From JANRJY01 sp033763735 (GTDB lineage Bacteria; Bacteroidota; Bacteroidia; Cytophagales; UBA9547), in contig JANRJY010000080.1 of NCBI GenBank assembly GCA_033763735.1, positions 16,913-80,912 on the forward strand: a DNA stretch of 64,000 nt, read 5' to 3'. The notes under the pieces were generated by a model that saw only the letters and a list, made by a program, of their open reading frames with translations, did not search any database and was not told the origin of the DNA. Position 1 is the first letter of the stretch. Each line of letters opens with the position of its first letter. Shown piece by piece: positions 9,572 through 18,368 of this stretch. A program made the position numbers and the translations under genes.

Positions 9572-9718
9572 TTATTTGACATCTTTAACGAAAAGTCTAT
9601 GCATATCAATGTTGATTCTTGTTCCAAAACTAAAATAAAGTGGTATAAATCCGTAATATAGATTAACAAACCCATCGCTATTAAAACTTGCTCCCATTTG
9701 ACTAAACAAATAGAAGTA
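9572..9718 (-). pseudogene. remnant of a coding sequence, possibly an outer-membrane-like C-terminus
   Basis: On the minus strand 48 codons are open, ending with a TAA at 9572-9574. They read like the C-terminal strands of an exported beta-rich protein (Gly-Phe-Val-Asn-Leu-Tyr-Tyr-Gly ... Tyr-Phe-Ser-Phe-Gly-Thr-Arg). A stop at 9719-9721 ends the frame. A protein-like stretch continues upstream in another frame (NFDDNRLNRYVIGDTS, about 9722-9763), suggesting a frameshifted relic. No start is recognisable. I could not assign a family. Together with 9535-9837 this is the longest stretch in the window without an intact gene. Confidence 0.3.
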
Positions 9719-9837
9719 TCACCAATAACATATCTATTTAATCTATTATCATCGAAGTTTAATATTTTTGAATAGCATATTTACTTTAATACAAAGAAAT
9801 TAAAATATAATCCAATTAAATTATAGAAATTTGTGTC

Positions 9838-10218
9838 ATGGGACTAACTTATACAATAGTTAAAATTTCTAACCCAAGAATTCCACAATTGGATGCGCTT
9901 GAAATTAAATGCCTTGCCGATACAGGCGCACTTATGATGAGCATTACTGAGTCGTAAGCTATACAACTTAAACTCGAAGAATTAGAAAAAAGAAATGTAA
10001 CCATAGCAGATGGCACCATAAACCAAGTTCCATTTGTAGGCCCAATAAGAATCGATTTTGAAGACCGTTTTTGCTTTACTGGTGCTTTTGTTTTAGGAAA
10101 TGAAGCACTTTTAGGAGCTATACCGATGGAAGAAATGGATTTAATTGTGAATCCGGGAAAACAAAAAGTGCAGCATAATCCTCAAAACCCAAATGTGCCA
10201 GTGTATATTATGTATTAA
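9838..10218 (+). pseudogene. retropepsin-like (clan AA) aspartic protease, interrupted by an in-frame stop
   Basis: From the ATG at 9838 the frame encodes a 126-residue clan AA aspartic protease with the active-site motif CLADTGA (Asp28-Thr29-Gly30). A TAA at 9955-9957 interrupts it. After the stop the same frame resumes at once with a family-like sequence (AIQLKLEELEKRNVTIADGT, then VPFVGPIRIDFE and LLGAIPMEEMDLIVNP) and ends at 10218. Family members usually read 'IPEHVAxQL' where this copy has Ile-Thr-Glu-Ser-stop. The break is therefore a single codon, either a recent nonsense mutation or a sequencing error. An intact relative of the same superfamily is at 30124. The 3' end overlaps the stop codon of the convergent permease gene by four bases. 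Confidence 0.75.
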
Positions 10219-11441
10219 TTAAATCTAATTGCTCTGATAGGTTTGATTGAAGATATTATTACTAATGGAATCATTAGCACTATTCCATTACAAAGTAAAA
10301 TAAGACCGTTCATCAGAAAAAAAGTATACCAATCCCAATAAACTGGAACACTTTTCATGTAATAGTTCTCAGGATCCAGAGGGATAATTTTAAAATAATA
10401 TTGAACCAAACAAAACACAATTGCAAAAACGTTTCCTATAAGCAATCCTTTAAATATCAGCCACATACCATTCATAAAAAATATTCTTCCCAAAAGAAAA
10501 TTATTTGCACCGATGGCTTTAAGTATTCCAATCATTTGAGTACGTTCCATTATCATAATTAATAATGTTGATGCCATATTAAAACAAGCAACGGTAACGA
10601 TAATAATCAAAAAAATAACCACATTCCTGTCCAAAAGTGTAAGCCAATCAAAAATAGCTGCGTATTTGTCACTAATTTTTTCTAGGCCAATATCAAAATC
10701 CATTACATCGTACACAAATCCGGCTGTTTTTTCTAATGTCTGAAAATTATTTACAAAAATTTCATATCCGCCAATAAGCGTATCTGGCCAGTTATTTACT
10801 TTTTGAATTAACTTTATATCACCAATCAAATAAAGCTCGTCAAACTCTTCCATTCCTGTTTCGTATATCCCACAAACCTTTAACTTGCGAACCCTTGGTG
10901 GATTCTGCATGAAATACAAAATCAATTCACTATCAACATCAATTTTTAGTAAACGAGCAATATGATTGCTAATTATAACTTCTTTGGAATATATGCTGTC
11001 GGAAAATGCAATTAACCTGCCTTTTTTTAAGTTGGTTTTGAAAAAAGTGGAATCATACCTTTGATCTATACCTTTGAGTAATACGCCTAATACTTCTCCA
11101 TTAGCTTTTAACAATCCCGCTTTTGTAGCGAAAGGGCTTATATTTTTTATTTCTTTATTTTTAAGACAAGTGTCTACAAATGAAGCGTTTAATCTGATTG
11201 GTTTCGATTCAAACGATTGGGTTAAATCGTAATATGTTAATTGGATATGACCTCCAAAGCTAACAATTTTGTCGGTTACTGAAATTTGAAATCCATACAA
11301 AATAGCAAATGATATAATCATAACGAATATACCAATTGCAACGCCCCCAACAGCTATCCAGGAAATTACTGATGAAAAAGAGCCCTTTTGAGGATTTTGG
11401 AGTCGTGAGGATATAAATGAAGAAATATTCATTAAAAGCAA
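10215..11441 (-). CDS. LolC/LolE-like ABC transporter permease (FtsX family)
   Basis: A 408-residue permease with the LolC/E layout: one N-terminal membrane helix (about 25-50), a large periplasmic MacB-PCD-like domain (about 55-265) and three C-terminal helices in an FtsX domain. The cytoplasmic coupling region 'IMERTQMIGILKAIGANN' is typical. Family members extract lipoproteins from the inner membrane for transfer to LolA, powered by LolD. No LolD gene is adjacent; in Bacteroidota the permease is often unlinked. Two close starts exist (ATG 11441 and ATG 11432); the second gives MNISSFISSRL, which resembles homologues better. Stand-alone gene. Confidence 0.85.
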   Translation of the reverse strand: MLLMNISSFISSRLQNPQKGSFSSVISWIAVGGVAIGIFVMIISFAILYGFQISVTDKIVSFGGHIQLTYYDLTQSFESKPIRLNASFVDTCLKNKEIKNISPFATKAGLLKANGEVLGVLLKGIDQRYDSTFFKTNLKKGRLIAFSDSIYSKEVIISNHIARLLKIDVDSELILYFMQNPPRVRKLKVCGIYETGMEEFDELYLIGDIKLIQKVNNWPDTLIGGYEIFVNNFQTLEKTAGFVYDVMDFDIGLEKISDKYAAIFDWLTLLDRNVVIFLIIIVTVACFNMASTLLIMIMERTQMIGILKAIGANNFLLGRIFFMNGMWLIFKGLLIGNVFAIVFCLVQYYFKIIPLDPENYYMKSVPVYWDWYTFFLMNGLILLCNGIVLMIPLVIISSIKPIRAIRFN

Positions 11442-11621
11442 TTTGCCTTAAAATTACGATTGCAAGTTACAATTTAAAAGCAAACATGTTTATTAAGCTT
11501 TTTCATAATTTTTATTGTAGAAAACGGATGTTAAATTGTACTTAAAATGGAATTTTGACGATAATTTTTTTTTTCTGAATTATTAGTAATATTTGTGTAA
11601 TAATTATTAAATCGCGTCAGT

Positions 11622-12602
11622 ATGAATAGGATACTTTGGATATTACTTATTGTAGTAGTTGCTTTGATTTTTTGTTTACAAGTTGCAATAATATATGTAA
11701 AAGTTGCATTACCTGGTTTAGGGCCGGCTCCAATTATCACGGTTCAAAAAACAACTGAACGACTTGAAAGAGGTAAATATTTAGCCAATCATGTGGCGGT
11801 ATGTATGGATTGTCACTCCACAAGAGATTGGACTTTTTTTTCAGGACCACTAAAACCTAAAACTCTTGGAATGGGAGGTGAAAGATTTGGAAGAGAAATG
11901 GGATTTCCTGGCGAATATTATTCAAGTAATATTACCCCATATGGTATTTCAGGTTATTCAGACGGAGAATTATATCGATTAATTACTACAGGTGTTAAAT
12001 CAGATGGCAAACCCATATTTCCTGTTATGCCTTATCACAATTATGGAAAACTTGATCCGGAAGATATATATTCAATAATTGCTTATGTTCGTTCTTTGGC
12101 TCCTATTACCAATGATGTAACCCCCTCAAAAACAGATTTTCCAATGAGTGTTATATTAAACACCATTCCAAAAGCAGCTACCATGGCCCCTGCTCCTGCT
12201 ACAAATGATACATTGGCTTATGGCAAATACCTAGCAACTATGGCAAGTTGTGTGGATTGCCACACACAATTTGTCAAAGGTCAACCTGTAGCTGGAATGG
12301 AATATGCAGGAGGAAGGGAGTTCCCAATGCCGAGTGGACATATAATACGTTCAGCCAATATTACCCCTGATAAAGAAACAGGTTTGGGTTGGACTACAAG
12401 AGGAACCTTTATTTCTAAATTCAAACAATACTCCGATTCAGGTTATGTGCTTCCTAAAGTTGGTTTGAATGATGTAAATACCATTATGCCTTGGACTATG
12501 TACACAGGAATGAAAGAAGATGATTTAGCAGCTATTTTTAAATATTTGCAATCGCTTAAACCAATCAAAAATAAGGTGGAGCCATTTAGTAAACCGAGCT
12601 AA
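11622..12602 (+). CDS. diheme cytochrome c, membrane-anchored
   Basis: A 326-residue protein with an uncleaved-looking N-terminal membrane helix (1-30) and two cytochrome c domains: CMDCH (Cys61, Cys64, His65) and CVDCH (Cys210, Cys213, His214). Both follow a 'GKYLA' motif. Met-rich segments (IFPVMPYHNYGKLDPEDIYSIIAYVRSL and the parallel NTIMPWTMYTGMKEDDLAAIFKYLQSL, each described here in part) give the distal ligands. It resembles the cytochrome subunits of membrane alcohol/aldehyde dehydrogenases and of Bacteroidota stand-alone c-type cytochromes. No dehydrogenase is adjacent. It acts at the periplasmic face in electron transfer; the donor and acceptor are unknown. Confidence 0.88.
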   Translation: MNRILWILLIVVVALIFCLQVAIIYVKVALPGLGPAPIITVQKTTERLERGKYLANHVAVCMDCHSTRDWTFFSGPLKPKTLGMGGERFGREMGFPGEYYSSNITPYGISGYSDGELYRLITTGVKSDGKPIFPVMPYHNYGKLDPEDIYSIIAYVRSLAPITNDVTPSKTDFPMSVILNTIPKAATMAPAPATNDTLAYGKYLATMASCVDCHTQFVKGQPVAGMEYAGGREFPMPSGHIIRSANITPDKETGLGWTTRGTFISKFKQYSDSGYVLPKVGLNDVNTIMPWTMYTGMKEDDLAAIFKYLQSLKPIKNKVEPFSKPS

Positions 12603-12672
12603 ATATTTGAATCTGTTATTAATTTTTTCATTAATCCACTTTTAACGACATTTGCACCCTAATTATAGAATC

Positions 12673-13719
12673 ATGTCGTTTAATTTGAACAGTTTAGTTA
12701 GAAATAATATCAGAAATCTTAAACCATATACCTCCGCTCGTGACGAATACAAAGGAAAAGAAGGGGTGTTTTTGGATGCAAATGAAAATGCTTTTGGCTC
12801 TGTTACCTCTGAGTTACACAACCGCTACCCTGACCCATTGCAATGGGAGGTGAAATATGGTTTAGAGAAAATCAAAGGCGTATCAGTTCAAAATATTTTT
12901 TTGGGAAATGGTTCAGATGAACCCATTGACTTGTTATACCGATGTTTTTGTAACCCGGGCATTGATAATGTTATCATTACACCTCCCACATACGGAATGT
13001 ACGAAGTAAGTGCTAACATTAACGATGTAGCTGTACAAAAAGTGAATCTGACTAATGATTATCAGTTAAATGTAAATGAAATTATTGAGGCTATAAATTC
13101 AAAAACCAAGTTAATATTTTTGTGCTCACCCAACAATCCTACAGGTAATTGTTTGGATAACAATGATATAACAAAAATCATTGAGGCATTTCAAGGAATA
13201 GTAGTGGTTGATGAAGCATATATTGATTTCGCACCAGATAACTCTTTATTACCGGTGCTGAACAAATACGCTAATTTGGTCGTATTGCAAACCTTCTCCA
13301 AAGCTTGGGGAATGGCTAATTTGAGGTTGGGAATGGCATTTGCTTCTCAAGAAATCATACAATTATTTAACAAGGTAAAACCACCATATAATATTAATGG
13401 TTTAACTCAAAAAATAGTATTGGATGCTTTAAAAAATGTCTCTAAAAAAGATGCTTTTGTAGATGATATTCTAAAATCTAAAAACCAATTGATAAAAGAA
13501 TTACAGAAAATAAATATTGTACAAAAAATTTATCCGTCGGATGCTAATTTCATTTTGGTTAAAACAAAAGATGGAAAAAAAATATATGACTATCTGGTTG
13601 AAAATAAAGTTATTGTGCGTGACAGAAGCAATGTTTCACTTTGTGAAGGATGCCTACGAATAACAGTTGGTACACCAGATGAAAACCAAATACTTATTAA
13701 TTATTTAATGAAATATTGA
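12673..13719 (+). CDS. hisC: histidinol-phosphate aminotransferase
   Basis: A PLP-dependent fold-type I aminotransferase, 348 residues from the ATG at 12673. Signature motifs are NENAFGS near the N-terminus, FLCSPNNPTGN, VVVDEAYIDF and TFSKAWGMANLRLG with the PLP lysine. The family converts imidazole-acetol phosphate and glutamate to histidinol phosphate; broad aromatic aminotransferases share this fold. An in-frame TTG at 12652 is possible, but a promoter-like GACATTTGC lies there, favouring the ATG. The rest of the histidine operon is absent from this window, so a role outside histidine synthesis cannot be excluded. Confidence 0.88.
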   Translation: MSFNLNSLVRNNIRNLKPYTSARDEYKGKEGVFLDANENAFGSVTSELHNRYPDPLQWEVKYGLEKIKGVSVQNIFLGNGSDEPIDLLYRCFCNPGIDNVIITPPTYGMYEVSANINDVAVQKVNLTNDYQLNVNEIIEAINSKTKLIFLCSPNNPTGNCLDNNDITKIIEAFQGIVVVDEAYIDFAPDNSLLPVLNKYANLVVLQTFSKAWGMANLRLGMAFASQEIIQLFNKVKPPYNINGLTQKIVLDALKNVSKKDAFVDDILKSKNQLIKELQKINIVQKIYPSDANFILVKTKDGKKIYDYLVENKVIVRDRSNVSLCEGCLRITVGTPDENQILINYLMKY

Positions 13720-13727
13720 ATTAGCTG

Positions 13728-15107
13728 CTATTGCGATATTTTCACATAAGTATTTCTTCGATTGATTACCATTTCAACTAAAGTAGTTGTATTTGCAAAA
13801 AAGAAAGATTTACCTAAATAATTAGGATTACGGGTATCAACCAACACTATATCATCCAGATTTTCAATATCATAGCTAATATTATTGTCGACAGAAGGCA
13901 CAAATATTTTCATACATAAAATCAAATCTGAATTTAATTGCGCTTTGAATTTTTCTATTTTAATGTTTACTTCTTCTAAAGGAATCAATATCGAACGTAA
14001 ACTGGCGTCAATTGAATGCCTATGAAACTGTTCGGTAATTAATTCATCTATCTCATTACTACATTCCAACTCTTCGGTGGTAACTTGATACCCTGATTGA
14101 AATAATCCATATCTGGTTTCTCCTCCTGCTTTTCTAACAAAAAATTCAATATTATAATCGCGGATGGGTTCGCCAAAATCGTCAATTGCCCTAAAAATAA
14201 ATTGTTGAAAATTTTGGTTTTCATAACTATTATTATTGTTGACTTCTGCAATAAATGATATGAATGCTTCCTTGTTTTTTGTATTTAAAGCCTTCAATAC
14301 TAATTGATTAATTGTAGATTCCGTGTCAAATAATTCGACTATTGTTCCATGATTAATCCCTTTAATTATCCCAAAAGCCATTTGACTGATAGTATTATTT
14401 TTTGCCCATTTCAAAGGCTCTGTTTTATTATTGCTGTCAATAGTAATTTTAGCCGTGTTTAAATTAGTTCCTGCGACAACCACTGTACCGTCTGTTCCGG
14501 GTTTGCTAAATATTTTCTTTAATCCTGTATATCCACTATCCCCTACCAACACGGTAAGTTGAATTTGATTGGCATTATAATAAGGTTCATCTATCAATAA
14601 GTCTTTATGTGCCAGATCCCATTGAAACGGGCTGGCAAGTTCTAAGCCATCAAGTATTTTTTTGCCTACTTCAAATGGATTCTGAATATCTTTTTGACCT
14701 TTGAACAATTGCCCAAGCAAGGACTTTCCTCCGGCAGCCAGTGGGGATCCAAAGTTGGCCGGTGCCAACATTATGAGTTTTTTGATAGGGCAGATTAATA
14801 AATTATTTCCCTTAGAAAAATAATACTTCCATATCCAATATCTGATTACCAACCCTCCTGTTGAGTGTACAATTACATTTAATTCAAATTCAGAATTGCC
14901 TTCGGGACTAATGAGCCCGTTTTCAATCATTTGATCATTGAGTCCATCAGCAATGTCATTAAAAGTTAAGTTGTCTTCTCTTGATTGATAGTCAGCAAAA
15001 TATATACTGGTTGCCTCCATGCCATTTTGTAGCAAAAATGTTTTTACTGGGTTAAAACTCTTTGAATTATCACTCCACCCATGGATTATAAGCGTTTTGG
15101 TCGACAT
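13728..15107 (-). CDS. alpha/beta-hydrolase, lipase/esterase-like
   Basis: A 459-residue cytoplasmic protein with no signal peptide. The N-terminal half is an alpha/beta-hydrolase with oxyanion-type start LIIHGWSDNSKSF and nucleophile elbow VHSTGG (Ser82), where the first Gly of GxSxG is replaced by Val. 'NHGTIVELF' probably supplies the catalytic His. The C-terminal half (about 290-459) is beta-rich and has no family I recognise. PGAP1-like or triacylglycerol-lipase-like proteins with this elbow act on ester or thioester bonds. The substrate is unknown. The gene converges with hisC, only eight bases between their stops. Confidence 0.75.
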   Translation of the reverse strand: MSTKTLIIHGWSDNSKSFNPVKTFLLQNGMEATSIYFADYQSREDNLTFNDIADGLNDQMIENGLISPEGNSEFELNVIVHSTGGLVIRYWIWKYYFSKGNNLLICPIKKLIMLAPANFGSPLAAGGKSLLGQLFKGQKDIQNPFEVGKKILDGLELASPFQWDLAHKDLLIDEPYYNANQIQLTVLVGDSGYTGLKKIFSKPGTDGTVVVAGTNLNTAKITIDSNNKTEPLKWAKNNTISQMAFGIIKGINHGTIVELFDTESTINQLVLKALNTKNKEAFISFIAEVNNNNSYENQNFQQFIFRAIDDFGEPIRDYNIEFFVRKAGGETRYGLFQSGYQVTTEELECSNEIDELITEQFHRHSIDASLRSILIPLEEVNIKIEKFKAQLNSDLILCMKIFVPSVDNNISYDIENLDDIVLVDTRNPNYLGKSFFFANTTTLVEMVINRRNTYVKISQ

Positions 15108-15156
15108 AGTTTAAAGATTGCTATTGATTAATAATTGGTTGTGAATAGTAGTTTAT

Positions 15157-15176
15157 TAATTATTAATTAATAATTA
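15157..15176. repeat. 20-bp perfect AT palindrome
   Basis: A perfect inverted repeat made only of A and T (half-site TAATTATTAA) in the 266-base gap between the hydrolase and the YcxB-like gene. Such a site could be a binding site or chance in very AT-rich DNA. The rest of the gap holds only a promoter box near its right end. Confidence 0.35.
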
Positions 15177-15324
15177 TTTGTTTTCTTTATTTGATACTTA
15201 CAAAGATGTGAATATCAAGTATATTTTAAATAGTATTTCTTTATTTGATGATTGAAGATTTAATAATATGAACTTATGATTAAATATCCTTAAAACTAAA
15301 TATCTGAAAATTACGATTGCCTGT

Positions 15325-15332
15325 TATATTTG
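15325..15332 (+). promoter_or_regulatory. -7 promoter box TATATTTG
   Basis: Exact TAnnTTTG match followed by CACCC, 49 bases before the ATG at 15374. It supports the ATG over the in-frame TTG at 15317, which would lie upstream of the promoter box. Confidence 0.5.
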
Positions 15333-15373
15333 CACCCAAATCCAGACCGATTTATTGTAATTATCCAATACCA

Positions 15374-15841
15374 ATGATTATCAAAACCAAAAAATACCAA
15401 CTAAACAAAAATGAATATATCAAAATAGCTTTGATTCAAACACTTCGTAGCCAATGGTGGCTGGCACCAGTTCCTTTGGTACTTTGTGGATTATTGTATT
15501 TTTCATTTTGGTGGGCATTTGCAGTAGTTGGCGTTCCTGCTTTGTATTTGTTATTTTGGTATGTACAATTTTATGGAGTTACGATTATGCCCGACAGCAA
15601 AATAATGTTTGACAAATATTCATATGAAATAGATAGCCGCCAATTGATGGTAAAACTCAACCAAAAACAAGGCATGCAAATCAGTTGGGACAAAATCAAA
15701 AGTGCCACCATAACCAAAGAAGGATTTCTGTTGAAATTATCAATAGCACAGTTTTTTTACCTTCCTTTCAAAATATTCAATACCGAAACCGAAACTAAGT
15801 TTTTTGAGAGCATACTTAGGAGGAAGGAGTTGGTGAAGTAG
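15374..15841 (+). CDS. YcxB-like membrane protein
   Basis: A 155-residue membrane protein. Two adjacent hydrophobic helices (about 30-70, WWLAPVPLVLCGLLYFSFWW then VVGVPALYLLFWYVQFYGV) are followed by a cytoplasmic beta-rich tail. The tail pattern ('SYEIDSRQLMVKL...QISWDKIKSATITKEGFLL... FYLPFKIF') is that of the YcxB-like C-terminal domain, of unknown function. The start is the ATG at 15374 because a good -7 promoter box lies between it and the upstream TTG. No operon partner. Confidence 0.65.
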   Translation: MIIKTKKYQLNKNEYIKIALIQTLRSQWWLAPVPLVLCGLLYFSFWWAFAVVGVPALYLLFWYVQFYGVTIMPDSKIMFDKYSYEIDSRQLMVKLNQKQGMQISWDKIKSATITKEGFLLKLSIAQFFYLPFKIFNTETETKFFESILRRKELVK

Positions 15842-15926
15842 ATCTTGAGTTTGTAATGCGTAATCTGTAACGCGTAATCATTGATCTTTAATTTTTTACT
15901 TCGCAGCAGTTTTTTTGGTTCAAGAC

Positions 15927-15947
15927 CCTGCGTGTTACATACGCAGG
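15927..15947. other. GC-rich hairpin between convergent genes
   Basis: CCTGCGT and ACGCAGG form a perfect 7-bp stem with a 7-nt loop in the gap between the YcxB-like and BLUF genes. No T-run follows directly on either strand, so it is not a standard terminator. Just upstream (15856-15883) is a short degenerate direct repeat 'GTAAyGCGTAATC' present twice. Confidence 0.4.
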
Positions 15948-15993
15948 CTTCTGAAAGAAAAACCTTGCCGGAAAGCAAAAATAAACCCCATTT

Positions 15994-16422
15994 TCACAAC
16001 CCTTTAAACACATTTGCCAAAATATTACTATAATTGGTTCCTTCTTTAATTTCTCCTCTCAATATAGCCTCAAACAAAGATTTATCGCTTTCACTGATAA
16101 TGGTATTGACAATAAGCTTGTTAGTAGTAAGGTCTTTAGAAGCCATTTGCCAATTAGGAAACAGTCTTTCTTTTGCAGGGCCTAAAGTTAATAGTACCAC
16201 ATTAGTGTGTCGAGGGTCTTTTTTGATATTATCATACAAGGTTGATATTAACTTATAATCGCCTTCAAGGCATTGAACAAATTTGTCCTTATTATACATT
16301 AATATACCTGTTATATCCAGTTTTGGGTTGTTTTTTTCGGCTGATTTGAGTATTTTAGTAATCTCATCATTTGTACAAATAGGCAGTCGGGTACTTGTAT
16401 AAACTAAGTGTGATAGTAGCAT
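15994..16422 (-). CDS. stand-alone BLUF-domain blue-light photoreceptor
   Basis: A 142-residue protein consisting almost entirely of a BLUF (FAD-binding blue-light sensing) domain. The photochemical residues are present: Tyr8 (HLVYTS), Asn31/Asn32, Gln50 (FVQCLEG) and the semi-conserved Trp91/Met93 pair (FPNWQM). Other conserved motifs are LDITGILMY and KKDPRHTNV. There is no output domain (no EAL, GGDEF or cyclase), so it must signal by protein-protein contact, as in short BLUF proteins such as Slr1694/PixD or BlrB. No obvious partner gene is adjacent: asnB lies downstream in the same direction, 119 bases away. Confidence 0.93.
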   Translation of the reverse strand: MLLSHLVYTSTRLPICTNDEITKILKSAEKNNPKLDITGILMYNKDKFVQCLEGDYKLISTLYDNIKKDPRHTNVVLLTLGPAKERLFPNWQMASKDLTTNKLIVNTIISESDKSLFEAILRGEIKEGTNYSNILANVFKGL

Positions 16423-16541
16423 TTATTTTTAAGTTAAATCTAGTACTTTAACTGTGTTTGTAACCCTAAGTTTAAATTGAAACTTTATCAAATGTATGAA
16501 AACAAGTAGAAAGCATTCAAATTAACGTATTTGAATCAAAA

Positions 16542-18368
16542 TCAGGATTCAAATCGTTCCATCCACATATGCAGGCTCACCACCAACCACAAACGATTGT
16601 ATAAATATGTCTGCCCATAATAAAAATTATACTTGTATTTTTTAATTAAATCAGAATTGAAAATCTGGTATTTTTCAATTATTTCATTTGATGTATACTT
16701 TTCCAACAAATTATTTAAATCATTTAATAACCATTTGGCTAATGGCACCGAAAATCCTTGTTTTTTGCGATAAATAAGTTCATTGGGCAGATATGATTCC
16801 AAATGTTTTTTGATCAAATACTTCCCTACCCCATTTTTGAGTTTGATGTTTGGATTAATCTTAATTGAAGTAGACAAAACTTCATCGTCTAAAAAAGGGC
16901 TTCGCATTTCGAGCGAATGATACAAAGAACAGCGGTCTACTTTTACCAAAAGGTCATCTTTCAAATAATGCTCTATTTCCCAAATGGATTGATTTTGTGC
17001 ATTAATTGGTTGGTTGTCAATGCTTTGGCTTGTGTTGTAATATTGTGAATTCAAAAGCAATTTCAATTCCTTTTCCGAAAACAAATAATGTTCTTGGGAA
17101 TATATATGACTGAAATTATTTGTAACACATTCAAAATCAAGCAAATGCGCCACTCTTTTGTATTTGGAATCAGGTAAAAAATTTAAAACTTTTGAAGCAA
17201 ACGACAATATTGGATTAGGTATATTTTTAATTCTTTCAGCCCAAATATGGGTGCCGTATCCCAAAAACAATTCATCTCCTCCATCTCCGGTGAGCACCAT
17301 TTTTACCTGTTTGGAAGCCATTTCTGACACTAATAAAGTTGGGATGGCTGAAGTATCGCCAAAAGGTTCATCAAATATGGCATTCATCCCTGTAATCCTT
17401 CCAAGTAAATCTTGCTCATTCAATTGATAATCATGATACTTGACGCCTAGTTTACTGGCTATTCTTGATGCAAATGGACGTTCATCGAATTTTGGGTTTT
17501 CAAATCCTATTGTGAATGTAGGGAACTTAACACTACTTTCTTTGGCTGCAATAGCTGTTACAATTGATGAATCTACGCCTCCACTCAACAAGCATCCCCA
17601 TGGCACATCCGATTGCAATCGTCTTCTAACAGCATTTTCTAAAGATATGTTAATGCTGTTAATTGCTTCATTTTCTGAATTAATAGGTTTGTTGTCAGCC
17701 TCTTGCCAAACTATGTATGATTTTTTATCAAACCCTTTAGCCGAAATCTTAAGCCAATGACCTGCCTCCAACTTTCGAATTTCTTTAAAAATGGTATAAG
17801 GCTCTGGTATAAAATTGAGGTGTAAAAAATTGTAAATTTGTTGTTTGTCGATTGTTAAATTTTCAGGTAAAGTTCTCTTTATTGCCTTAATTTCTGATCC
17901 AAAAACCCAATAATCATTCGATTGGTAATAAAACAAAGGTTTTTTACCCATTTTATCTCTGAATAGAATCAATTCTTGATTTTGAATACTATAAATAGCT
18001 CCGGCAAACATTCCATTGAGTTCCTGAAATATATCAGTTCCTTTGCGTAAAAAGCATTCAAGTAAAACTTCCGTGTCTGTATGCGATGAAAGTGGAAAGT
18101 CGAATAAATACTTATTCTTTAGGTCTTTATAGTTATATATTTCTCCATTAAATACGATCACGTATTTTTCATTTTTGGAATACATGGGTTGATTTCCTAA
18201 AGTACTGGTATCCAAAATGGAAAGTCTCGTATGACCCAACCCCACTATTTTATCACAAAAAACTCCTGAGGCATCAGGACCTCTATGCTTCAAAGAAGCA
18301 TTCATTTTGAACAAATCCTCTTCACTTAGTGATTTGTTCATATTATAAAATCCACTAATTCCACACAT
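16542..18368 (-). CDS. asnB: asparagine synthase (glutamine-hydrolysing)
   Basis: A 608-residue class II glutamine amidotransferase. Cys2 (MCGISGF) is the glutaminase nucleophile; the N-terminal domain includes RLSILD and 'VFNGEIYNYKDL'. The synthetase domain has the PPi-loop CLLSGGVDSS and 'LTGDGGDELFLGY'. It makes asparagine from aspartate, ATP and glutamine; related enzymes amidate surface sugars. Its start overlaps the end of the upstream aminotransferase gene by 14 bases, so the two are translationally coupled. Confidence 0.93.
   Translation of the reverse strand: MCGISGFYNMNKSLSEEDLFKMNASLKHRGPDASGVFCDKIVGLGHTRLSILDTSTLGNQPMYSKNEKYVIVFNGEIYNYKDLKNKYLFDFPLSSHTDTEVLLECFLRKGTDIFQELNGMFAGAIYSIQNQELILFRDKMGKKPLFYYQSNDYWVFGSEIKAIKRTLPENLTIDKQQIYNFLHLNFIPEPYTIFKEIRKLEAGHWLKISAKGFDKKSYIVWQEADNKPINSENEAINSINISLENAVRRRLQSDVPWGCLLSGGVDSSIVTAIAAKESSVKFPTFTIGFENPKFDERPFASRIASKLGVKYHDYQLNEQDLLGRITGMNAIFDEPFGDTSAIPTLLVSEMASKQVKMVLTGDGGDELFLGYGTHIWAERIKNIPNPILSFASKVLNFLPDSKYKRVAHLLDFECVTNNFSHIYSQEHYLFSEKELKLLLNSQYYNTSQSIDNQPINAQNQSIWEIEHYLKDDLLVKVDRCSLYHSLEMRSPFLDDEVLSTSIKINPNIKLKNGVGKYLIKKHLESYLPNELIYRKKQGFSVPLAKWLLNDLNNLLEKYTSNEIIEKYQIFNSDLIKKYKYNFYYGQTYLYNRLWLVVSLHMWMERFES

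Noticed and set aside
11531..11740. Minus-strand frame over the cytochrome c start
   Set aside because: Shadow of the N-terminal membrane helix of the cytochrome gene; low-complexity AT-rich translation.
15757..15978. Minus-strand frame between YcxB-like and BLUF genes
   Set aside because: Its protein sequence comes from the periodic intergenic repeat and hairpin; no family resemblance.
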